Assembly (NCBI RefSeq): GCF_001879695.1
Contig: NZ_MNBL01000020.1
Span: 1-57,446 of the forward strand
From: Nioella sediminis
GTDB taxonomy: Bacteria; Pseudomonadota; Alphaproteobacteria; Rhodobacterales; Rhodobacteraceae
Direction of reading: 5' to 3'
Length of the DNA stretch: 57,446 bases
Position 1 is the stretch's first letter, and every line of letters starts with the position of its first letter. This document shows positions 17,901 through 25,357 of the stretch, in pieces. The translations under genes were made by a program, and so were the position numbers. The notes beneath the pieces were generated by a model that saw only the letters and a list, made by a program, of their open reading frames with translations, made no database searches and was not told the origin of the DNA.

Positions 17901-19348
17901 GCGCCCAACTCCGGCAGCTTGGTCTTGATGTATTTGGGGTTCAGGTAGTCATGGACGCCAAGCGACCCGCCCTCGCGCCCCATGCCGCTTTCCTTGATGC
18001 CGCCGAACGGGGCCTCTGCGGTGGCCAGCAGCATTTCGTTCACGCCGACCATGCCAAGCTCCAGATCCTCTGAGGCGCGCGTGGCAAGGCCGAGATCGTT
18101 GGTGAACACATAGCCCGCCAGCCCGAAGGGCAGCGCATTGGCGCGCTCCATCACCTCGTCGTAATCGGTGAAGGTGGTGATCGGCGCGATGGGGCCGAAG
18201 GGTTCCTCGGTCATGACAAGGGCATCGTCGGGCACCCGGCCCAGAACCGTGGGCTCAAAGAAATAGCCCTGGTTGCGGCCATCGGGCACGCGGCCACCGG
18301 CCAACAGATCGGCGCCTTTCGACACGGCGTCCTCGGTCATCTTGCGGATGGTCTCCACCCCGCGACGGTTGGCCATCGGACCGACCTGAACGCCCTCTTC
18401 CAGCCCGTTGCCGATCTTCAGCCCCTTGGCGATTTCCGCGAAGCGGCCCGCGAAGTCCTCATAGCGGGATTCGTGCACGTAGAAGCGGGTCGGCGAAATG
18501 CAGACCTGCCCGCAATTGCGGAACTTGGTGGGCGCGCAGACCTCGGCGGCCTTTACGGGATCGAAATCCTTGAAGACCACGACGGGACCATGCCCGCCAA
18601 GCTCCATCGAGACCTTCTTCACCCCTTCAGCGGCAAGTGCGAGGATCTGCTTGCCGACAGGCACCGACCCGGTGACCGAGACCTTCTTGACGATAGGCGA
18701 CCGGATCAGTTGTTCCGCAATGGCACCGGAATTACCGGTGACGAAATTGACCACCCCCGGCGGAATGCCCGCATCATGGCAGGCCTGCACCAGCGCGGCA
18801 CAAGAGGCAGGCGTTTCACCCGCAGGCTTGATGATGATCGAACAGCCCGCCCCAAGCGCCGCCGCGATCTTGCGCGCGGGCAGAAGCGCGGGGAAGTTCC
18901 ACGCGGAAAAGGCCGCAACCACGCCCACGGGCTGGTAGATCACCGACATGCGGCTGTCGGGCGTGCGTGCCTCGATGATCTGGCCGTAGAGACGCTTGGT
19001 TTCCTCGGAATACCACTCGAATTGATCCGCCGCCGCGCCGGTTTCGCCAAGCGCCTCGGCCTTGGGCTTGCCGGTTTCCAGCGACATGAGCGTGCCGATC
19101 TGATCCGCCCGCTCGCGGATCAGGTCCGCCGCGCGGCGGATCTTGGCAGCGCGGTCCCACGTTCCGGTGCGTTTCCAGACGGTGAAGCCCTCGCGCGCGG
19201 ACTCCAGCGCCGCGTTCACATCGGCCTCGGTCGCCATGGCGATGGTGCCAAGCGCGTCCTCGGTCGCGGGGTCTGTAACCGGTTTGGTCTGGCCATCCGA
19301 CGCAGGGCGCCATTCCCCTTTGATATAGAGGTCGAGATCTTGATACAT
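17897..19348 (-). CDS. NAD(P)-dependent aldehyde dehydrogenase (succinate-/2-oxoglutarate-semialdehyde type)
   Basis: This ALDH-superfamily enzyme has 483 residues. It has N151 in AWNFP, the general base E249 in MELGGHGP and nucleophile C283 in NCGQVCISPTRF. Closest general resemblance is to GabD-type succinate-semialdehyde and 2-ketoglutarate-semialdehyde dehydrogenases. In this operon it could oxidise the semialdehyde made after the dehydratase step. I place the start at the ATG at 19348, with GAGG about 8 bases upstream; a TTG at 19360 would overlap the upstream stop. Confidence 0.9.
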   Translation of the reverse strand: MYQDLDLYIKGEWRPASDGQTKPVTDPATEDALGTIAMATEADVNAALESAREGFTVWKRTGTWDRAAKIRRAADLIRERADQIGTLMSLETGKPKAEALGETGAAADQFEWYSEETKRLYGQIIEARTPDSRMSVIYQPVGVVAAFSAWNFPALLPARKIAAALGAGCSIIIKPAGETPASCAALVQACHDAGIPPGVVNFVTGNSGAIAEQLIRSPIVKKVSVTGSVPVGKQILALAAEGVKKVSMELGGHGPVVVFKDFDPVKAAEVCAPTKFRNCGQVCISPTRFYVHESRYEDFAGRFAEIAKGLKIGNGLEEGVQVGPMANRRGVETIRKMTEDAVSKGADLLAGGRVPDGRNQGYFFEPTVLGRVPDDALVMTEEPFGPIAPITTFTDYDEVMERANALPFGLAGYVFTNDLGLATRASEDLELGMVGVNEMLLATAEAPFGGIKESGMGREGGSLGVHDYLNPKYIKTKLPELGA

Positions 19349-19356
19349 GGTGTCCC

Positions 19357-21237
19357 TCAAATCTTCGAGTTCAGGTAAGCCGCCTGGACGTCATCCACCC
19401 AGTTGCCGACATTCCAGGAGCCATAGGCCCCCATGGATGCAATCGGATCGCGCCCCGCGTAGACCGGGATATGCACAAGCGACAGCCCGTCATGGGAAAA
19501 GGCATTGTCCAGTGCGGCGTTGAGGCTGGCCTTGGTCGTCCCCGCATAGACCGAGCGCACGCCGGAAACGGCCCCGGCCAGCGTGGCGTAGTCCACCGCG
19601 ACGGAGTCATTGGTTTTGAACTCGCGCCCATACTGGTCGTATTGCAGCCCGGTGATCGCCGCCATCCGCCGATTGTCAAACAGCGCGATCATCCCGCGCA
19701 CACCATGTTCCACCGCATCAATCAGGATCTGCGGGTTCATCATGAAGGACCCGTCTCCGGTAAAGGCGATGCCATAGGGCGCGTCCCTCTCCCCCGCCAG
19801 CCCGAGCAGCGCCGACCCGGCGAAGCCCATGAAGGACGCCCCGGTTTCGGTGTAGGTCTGCCCCGGCAGGTCATCCTCGACGATCTGGAACCCGTTGGCC
19901 TGCACATCGCCCGCGTCGAAGAACTTGATCGCGCCGACGCGGTTGGCGAAGGAGGACACCGTGTGGATCGCGGCGGGCTGCGTAAGAACAGGGGCCTTCC
20001 AAACCACATCGGCCAGAGGCGCGGCCCCGATCCGTTCCGCCTTGAAGCGGGTCCATTCGTCTTTCTTGGCCTCGCAGGCGCGCAACCAATCGGTGCGCAG
20101 CTCGGCCCCGGTGCCATCGCCGAGGAAATCCAGCAGCGTGCCGATCACCGCGCTGATGTCACCCGGCAGGCCCACGGTGTTGGCGTAGTGGTCGAGATCG
20201 TCGAAATCGCCGTTGATGTTGATGACGGCCTTGGCATTGGGATAGCCCGCGCCGGAACAATCGGCCTGGCAGACGCCCCGGCTGCCGATGATGACGACCG
20301 CCTCGGCCTGTTCCATCGCGTGATTGCCGCTGATCGAGCCCTTGGAGCCGCCCACATGCATGTTCTGCACATGAGCATCCATCATCACGCCGGTCGATCC
20401 GGGCGACAGAACCACCGGCGCACCGATCCGCATGGCGAACTCGCGCAGCGCCTCGTGGTGCTTGCGGGTGCCGCCCCCGGCCTTGATCGTGACCTTTTCG
20501 ACCGTGCGCAGAATGCCTGCGGCTTCCGCGAAGGCATCCGGGGTCGCGGGCACCAGCGGCGGCTGTGCGCTGCGCCCCGGCAAGGTGCCGGTGTTGACCT
20601 TCACGCGCTCGGGCTGCGTGTTGATCGGCAGCAGGATGTAGAACGGCCCCGCCTTGTAGGGGTGATGCACGCAGGCCGTGCCCCGGCGCAGGCATTCGCG
20701 CAACGCGCCGGGCGTGTGCAGCGTGTAGGATTGCCCCATCAGCGCGCCCATCTTGCCGAAAATCCCCTGTTCGGGCTTCGGCACCTGCTGCATGTTGTAG
20801 CCTTCGCCGCGCGTCGTCTCGTCCCCGTAGATGTGGTAGACGCCGACGCCGTTGGAGGCCGCTGCCAGTGACCCCGCCATCGCCTGCAAACCGCCCGGCC
20901 CGATGGACGTGACCACGGCGGGCGTCTTGCCCGTCACCCAGGCATGCGCCGTGGCGGCATGGGCCATTTCCACCTCGTTGCGGCAGTTGACGACGTTGAC
21001 GACGCCTTCCTCGTGGTAGATGCGCAGCACTTCGCCCAGATCGGTCGAGCCATGCCCGAAGATCGCGTAATACTGGGTCACCCCCTGCTTCAGAAGGCCG
21101 ACGATCAACGCCTCCGACAGCGTCAGTTCGACAATCCCCCCGCCAAAGGTCATGTCCACATCGGCCTTGGCCAGCCGGACGGCGCGGGCGCGGATTTCGC
21201 GGGTGACGGGATCGTTCTTTTCGGTTTCGTCAAGCAT
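19357..21237 (-). CDS. ThDP-dependent enzyme, IolD-like (acylhydrolase/acetolactate-synthase superfamily)
   Basis: This three-domain thiamine-diphosphate enzyme has 626 residues. The ThDP activation Glu is probably E88 (CRNEVEMAHAA) and the Mg/ThDP motif runs from GDG (494-496) to N522. Length and the segments GHGSTDLGEVLR and GFAGSALLGLAGERDAPYGIAFTGDG place it near IolD, which hydrolyses the cyclic 1,2-diketone of inositol breakdown, rather than near acetolactate synthases. It is not in an iol operon here, so the substrate is uncertain; hydrolytic C-C cleavage of a 1,2-dicarbonyl is the working idea. Starts eight bases inside tctA. Confidence 0.82.
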   Translation of the reverse strand: MLDETEKNDPVTREIRARAVRLAKADVDMTFGGGIVELTLSEALIVGLLKQGVTQYYAIFGHGSTDLGEVLRIYHEEGVVNVVNCRNEVEMAHAATAHAWVTGKTPAVVTSIGPGGLQAMAGSLAAASNGVGVYHIYGDETTRGEGYNMQQVPKPEQGIFGKMGALMGQSYTLHTPGALRECLRRGTACVHHPYKAGPFYILLPINTQPERVKVNTGTLPGRSAQPPLVPATPDAFAEAAGILRTVEKVTIKAGGGTRKHHEALREFAMRIGAPVVLSPGSTGVMMDAHVQNMHVGGSKGSISGNHAMEQAEAVVIIGSRGVCQADCSGAGYPNAKAVININGDFDDLDHYANTVGLPGDISAVIGTLLDFLGDGTGAELRTDWLRACEAKKDEWTRFKAERIGAAPLADVVWKAPVLTQPAAIHTVSSFANRVGAIKFFDAGDVQANGFQIVEDDLPGQTYTETGASFMGFAGSALLGLAGERDAPYGIAFTGDGSFMMNPQILIDAVEHGVRGMIALFDNRRMAAITGLQYDQYGREFKTNDSVAVDYATLAGAVSGVRSVYAGTTKASLNAALDNAFSHDGLSLVHIPVYAGRDPIASMGAYGSWNVGNWVDDVQAAYLNSKI

Positions 21238-22741
21238 CGGCTTTGACCTCGTTCTTGGGTTGTTTCTTGGCCTTGAATTCGCTCACGGCCTGAAGACCGA
21301 TCACCAGCAAGGCGAAAGAGAAGAAAACCAGCACCGTGGGCGATGTGTAGAAGATCGCCGGATCGCCCATGGACAGCATCATCGCGGTGCGGAACTCGTT
21401 TTCCAGCGTCGGCCCCAGCACCATGCCGAGGATGATCGGCGTGATCGGCACCCGGAAGGAGACCAGCACATAGGCCGCAACCCCGATCGCCCCCATGGCG
21501 TAGATGTCGAAGACGCTGTTGCGGATCGAAAAGGCCCCGATGGCGCAGAGCACCAGAACGGCAACCGCCAGCAGTTCGCGGGGGATCTTCAGCACATGCA
21601 CGAACAGGCGGATGCCCATCAGTTGCAGGCCAAGCACCCACAGATAGGCCAGCACCACGGCGACATACATGCCATAGACCTCGCCCGCATGGTTCATGAA
21701 CAGCGCCGGACCGGGGGTGATGCCGTGGATCATCAGACCCGCCAGCACGATGGCCGTGGCCGGATCGCCGGGAATACCAAGCGACAGCAGCGGGATCAGC
21801 GTACCACCCGTAACCGCGTTGTTGGCGGTCTCGGGAGCAACGACACCCTCGATATTGCCCTTGCCAAAACTCTCGGGCTTCTTCGAGAACCGCTTGGCGT
21901 GGTCATAGGCCAGAAAGGAGGCGATGGCGCCGCCGGTTCCGGGAATGGCGCCGATGCCGGTGCCCATCACCGAACACTTGATCATCAGCCACAGGTTGCG
22001 GCCAAGCAGGCCAATCGAGGGCAATTCCGCCTTCACGCGGCTGATCCTCTGGGATTTCTCCGGCATGGAGGTCTTGACCGCGAAGGCCTCGATGATGAAG
22101 GGCACCGCAAAGAGACCGATCATGGCCACCAGCAGGTTCACCCCCTGCATCATGTTCACGCTGCCGAAGGTCATGCGCTGCACACCGTCAATCGTGTCGA
22201 TGCCGATGGTCATGATCATCAGGCCGATCGCCCCGCTGATCAGCCCCTTGATGAGTGATCCACCGCACAGGCCGCAGATCGTGGACAGACCGAAAAGGAC
22301 CAGGGCGAAGATTTCCGCCGGGCCGAAGGAAATGGCCACGCGCGACACAAGATCGACCGAGACGATCATCACGATCAGGCTGAAGACACCGCCGAAGACC
22401 GAGACGATCACCGCCGTACCAAGCGCGATAGAGGCATTGCCTTGCTTGGTCATCGGATGGCCGTCCAGCACCGTGGCGGCGGCAGACGGCGTACCCGGTA
22501 TGCCCAGAAGAATGGCCGAGACCGACCCGCCGGTCATGCCGCCGATATAGGTGCCCAACAGCAGGCCGATGGCGGGCACCGGGTCCATGCTGAAGGTGAT
22601 CGGCAAGGCCAGCGCCAAAGCGACCGTGAAGGTCAGTCCGGGGATCGAGCCAAAGATCAGCCCGATCAATGCCCCAAGACCGATCGAGGCAATGGCCATG
22701 GGCGTCATGGCAGACGCAAGAGCTTGAAGGAAGATGTCCAT
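21230..22741 (-). CDS. tctA: Tripartite tricarboxylate transporter permease, large subunit (TctA)
   Basis: This large membrane subunit of a TctABC transporter has 503 residues and about 11-12 hydrophobic segments. The N-terminal IGLIFGSIPGLTFTVALALALP region and the GIPGTPSAAATVLDGHPM motif are diagnostic of TctA. It imports an organic acid with TctB and the periplasmic TctC, using ion gradients. The ATG at 22741 gives normal length; the open frame further upstream is the tctB region in another phase. TctB ends five bases before it. Confidence 0.93.
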   Translation of the reverse strand: MDIFLQALASAMTPMAIASIGLGALIGLIFGSIPGLTFTVALALALPITFSMDPVPAIGLLLGTYIGGMTGGSVSAILLGIPGTPSAAATVLDGHPMTKQGNASIALGTAVIVSVFGGVFSLIVMIVSVDLVSRVAISFGPAEIFALVLFGLSTICGLCGGSLIKGLISGAIGLMIMTIGIDTIDGVQRMTFGSVNMMQGVNLLVAMIGLFAVPFIIEAFAVKTSMPEKSQRISRVKAELPSIGLLGRNLWLMIKCSVMGTGIGAIPGTGGAIASFLAYDHAKRFSKKPESFGKGNIEGVVAPETANNAVTGGTLIPLLSLGIPGDPATAIVLAGLMIHGITPGPALFMNHAGEVYGMYVAVVLAYLWVLGLQLMGIRLFVHVLKIPRELLAVAVLVLCAIGAFSIRNSVFDIYAMGAIGVAAYVLVSFRVPITPIILGMVLGPTLENEFRTAMMLSMGDPAIFYTSPTVLVFFSFALLVIGLQAVSEFKAKKQPKNEVKADA

Positions 22742-22746
22742 GGCGG

Positions 22747-23250
22747 TTATCCGATATTGAACCAGCTGCCATTGGCCAGGTAAATCCCGAGAAGCTTCTC
22801 GAAGAACAGCCAGCAGCCGAGTGTCATGCCAAGGGTCATGCCAAGGATCGTTTTCCACGATCTCAGGCGCAGATGGATGACCAGCACGAACAGGATGAGA
22901 ATGGGGGTGGCGATCAGGAAGCCGAGTTTCTGCAAGAGAAACCCGTAAGCAGAGATCTCGATAGCCACGAGGATCATGGATCCCCAACGTTCGGAGGACG
23001 CCTCTTCGATGGCATCCACATCGCCCGTGCCTGCCTTGCCTGCCGGGGTTCGACCCAGCAGATAGGTTCGGATCAGCAGCAGGATGCAAAGCCCCCCGAG
23101 GATGATCCCGAGCACCATGGGAAAGGCTCTTGGTCCGATGTCGCCATGGCCCCAGCCCGTCGGGATCGTATCAATGACCAGCCAGGTCCAGACCGCCGAA
23201 AGCGCCAGCAGGCTCAGGCTCAGGGCCACGTCTTTTGCACTGTTGGTCAT
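22747..23250 (-). CDS. tctB: Tripartite tricarboxylate transporter small membrane subunit (TctB)
   Basis: This small membrane protein has 167 residues and four predicted helices separated by a charged middle loop (about 65-90). Small size, helix count and position between tctC and tctA identify it as TctB; sequence conservation in this family is low. It is required, with TctA, for solute uptake. Gaps to its neighbours are 24 and 5 bases. Confidence 0.88.
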   Translation of the reverse strand: MTNSAKDVALSLSLLALSAVWTWLVIDTIPTGWGHGDIGPRAFPMVLGIILGGLCILLLIRTYLLGRTPAGKAGTGDVDAIEEASSERWGSMILVAIEISAYGFLLQKLGFLIATPILILFVLVIHLRLRSWKTILGMTLGMTLGCWLFFEKLLGIYLANGSWFNIG

Positions 23251-23274
23251 TGATACGTCTCCTGCTGTTCCGGC

Positions 23275-24240
23275 TTACTGGGCCATGCCGAGTTCGGTCA
23301 GCAACGCGCCATAGAAGGCATCGTCCTCAGCGATCAGCGCACCGAATTCGGCGGCGGGCAGGAAGGCCGGGGTAAAGCCGATATTGCCCGATGCTTCCTG
23401 GAAGGTGTCGCTCATGACGGCGGCTTCCGCTGCGGCCTGAAGGGCGGCAACAACGTCATCGGGGGTGCCCGCCGGGGCTGCAAGGCCGCGCCACATCGAG
23501 ATATTCACGTCATATCCCTGCTCCATCGCCGTGGCGACATCGGGCAGCACGTTGACCCGCGTGTCACCGGTCACGGCCAGCACGTTCAGCTCTCCTGCCT
23601 CGACATAGGAGGCGAACTGACCGGGCCACTGGATGGCGGCGTCGATCCGTTCCGCCAGCAGTTCCACCGGGGCACGCCCGTCGCCATAGGCGATATAGGC
23701 AACCTGCTCGCCGATCCCGAGCGCATCGAAGAGCGCCGCAGAGGTCAGATGGGTAAACGACCCGCGCCCGGAAATGCCGACGCGCAGCACATCACCAGAG
23801 GCCTGAACGGCTTCGACCATGTCAGAGAGGTCTTCCCACCCGGTCGACGCATTCACCGCCAGCGCCGGGATCTCGGTCGAGACACGGGCGATCGGTGCGA
23901 AGGCCTCGTAGTTGAAGTCGATCCGGCCCATGTGATTGCCGGTGTTGATGGAATTGGAGTTCCAGACGATGTTGTAGCCATCCGCGGGCGTGTTCACCAC
24001 GTAGGAATAGCCGACCGCGCCACCGCCACCGGTCCGGCTTACGGGCACGATTGGCTGGCTCATTTCCTGCGACATCAGGTCGGTGAGAAGCTGTGCGATG
24101 GAATTCGCCGTACCGCCGAACAGGATGGTCATCTCGATCGGCCGGTCGGGGAACTCCGCCTGAGCGGTCCCGGCGAAGCTCATCGCTGCGGCGGCCAGCA
24201 GGCCGGTTGTGGCTCTGCGCAATGTCTTGATCTTTGTCAT
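23275..24240 (-). CDS. tctC: Tripartite tricarboxylate transporter substrate-binding protein (TctC/Bug family)
   Basis: This periplasmic binding protein has 321 residues, with a signal peptide (about 1-27, ending GTAQA). It has the Bug-family opening EFPDRPIEMTILFGGTANS and later TGWEDLSDM and AAVMSDTFQE segments. Bug proteins bind carboxylates such as citrate, aromatic acids, amino acids or pyrrole-like compounds, which suggests the operon's substrate is an acid. ATG at 24240 is preceded by GGGAGGAAAG, a strong ribosome-binding site that fits a highly expressed binding protein. Confidence 0.93.
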   Translation of the reverse strand: MTKIKTLRRATTGLLAAAAMSFAGTAQAEFPDRPIEMTILFGGTANSIAQLLTDLMSQEMSQPIVPVSRTGGGGAVGYSYVVNTPADGYNIVWNSNSINTGNHMGRIDFNYEAFAPIARVSTEIPALAVNASTGWEDLSDMVEAVQASGDVLRVGISGRGSFTHLTSAALFDALGIGEQVAYIAYGDGRAPVELLAERIDAAIQWPGQFASYVEAGELNVLAVTGDTRVNVLPDVATAMEQGYDVNISMWRGLAAPAGTPDDVVAALQAAAEAAVMSDTFQEASGNIGFTPAFLPAAEFGALIAEDDAFYGALLTELGMAQ

Positions 24241-24304
24241 TGTCTTTCCTCCCAGTTGGTTGATGTTCTGCGCCCCCTCCTCCGGAGACGCGGTCTTTCG
24301 CGTG

Positions 24305-25357
24305 TCAAAGGCCTCTTCTGTGGGCCTCGGCACGATCCTGCCGCGCGGATTGCGCGATCTGTTCCCGGCCCGGCACATGGTTGCGCAGGGCGTCGAGGAT
24401 CTTTTCCGGTGTTGCGGGTAGCGATTTGATGCGCACGCCAATGGCGTCGTAGATCGCGTTCATGATCGCGGGCGCGGTCGGCACAAGCGCCGGTTCCCCG
24501 ATACCCTTGGCCTGAAGCGGGCTCAGCGGATCGGGATCCTCGACGATGGTGCAATTGATCTGCGGAATATCCAGCGACGTGGGCAGGATATACTTGGCGA
24601 ACCCGTGGGTCGTCGTATAGCCCTTCTCGGTCTGGTAATCCTCCATCAGCGCCTGGCCGAGCCCCTGCACCACGCCGCCTTCGATCTGGCCCTCGACACC
24701 ACGCGGGTTGATCGCCCGGCCCACGTCATGGGCGGCCCAGATGCCCAGAACCTGCACCTCGCCGGTCCATGTATCGACCTCGACCTCGGCGATCTGGGTG
24801 CCGAAGACATAGGCCTGCCACGGGCTGCCGGAACCATCGACGGGATCGAGCCCGGTGCCATGCGCGGTGAACGATGCAGACCCCACGGGCACGACGCCGC
24901 GCCCCTTGCAGGTCTTCACCGCCTCGTCCATCGACATGCGCAGGTTGGTGTCCTGCGCCCAAAGCTCGCCGTTGAAGGCGCGCAGGCTGTCCACCGGCAC
25001 ATCCCAGTGATCGGCGATTTCGGCGAAGAGCTTGGCGCGCGCATCGCGCGAGGCCAGAGCCACCGAATTGCCGATCATGTAGGTCTGGCGCGTGGCGCCT
25101 GCATGGGCGGCCTCGGGCGAGCGCGAGGTATCGTTGTCCCCGATAGTCACGTCTTCGGGGCGCACGCCCAGTTCCTCTGCTGCGACCTGCGCCAGCACCG
25201 TCAGGATGCCTTCACCGATCTCGGTCACGCCGGTGACGATCTTGGCGGTGCCGCCGTCATCCAGTTCGGCCCAGGCCCCGGCCCGGTCGATGGTGGCGGT
25301 CCGGGCGATGCCGTACCAACTCGACGCCATTCCGCGTCCGCGCATCTTGCGGTTCAT
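24305..25357 (-). CDS. Molybdenum hydroxylase, C-terminal half of the Mo subunit (NdhM-like)
   Basis: This protein of 350 residues matches the second half of the molybdopterin subunit of xanthine-dehydrogenase-family enzymes. It contains HAGATRQTYM, the AHDVGRAINP segment and GIGEPAL with E288 at the place of the catalytic Glu. The usual TExGQG motif reads TEIGEG, so Glu49 replaces Gln. The half-and-half division is like NdhM of clostridial nicotinate dehydrogenase, which is a known precedent. Its ATG overlaps the stop of the first-half gene (ATGA), so equimolar synthesis by coupling is likely. It should form the active site together with the next protein. Confidence 0.85.
   Translation of the reverse strand: MNRKMRGRGMASSWYGIARTATIDRAGAWAELDDGGTAKIVTGVTEIGEGILTVLAQVAAEELGVRPEDVTIGDNDTSRSPEAAHAGATRQTYMIGNSVALASRDARAKLFAEIADHWDVPVDSLRAFNGELWAQDTNLRMSMDEAVKTCKGRGVVPVGSASFTAHGTGLDPVDGSGSPWQAYVFGTQIAEVEVDTWTGEVQVLGIWAAHDVGRAINPRGVEGQIEGGVVQGLGQALMEDYQTEKGYTTTHGFAKYILPTSLDIPQINCTIVEDPDPLSPLQAKGIGEPALVPTAPAIMNAIYDAIGVRIKSLPATPEKILDALRNHVPGREQIAQSARQDRAEAHRRGL

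Noticed and set aside
22742-23089. Long upstream extension of TctA
   Set aside because: It overlaps tctB in another frame; TctB's membrane pattern is the better explanation.
25354-25357. Mo-hydroxylase split as a sequencing frameshift
   Set aside because: The junction is a clean ATGA with about 42 residues of non-family sequence before the stop; a single-base shift would not restore family sequence across that stretch. Kept as a real split, though resequencing would settle it.
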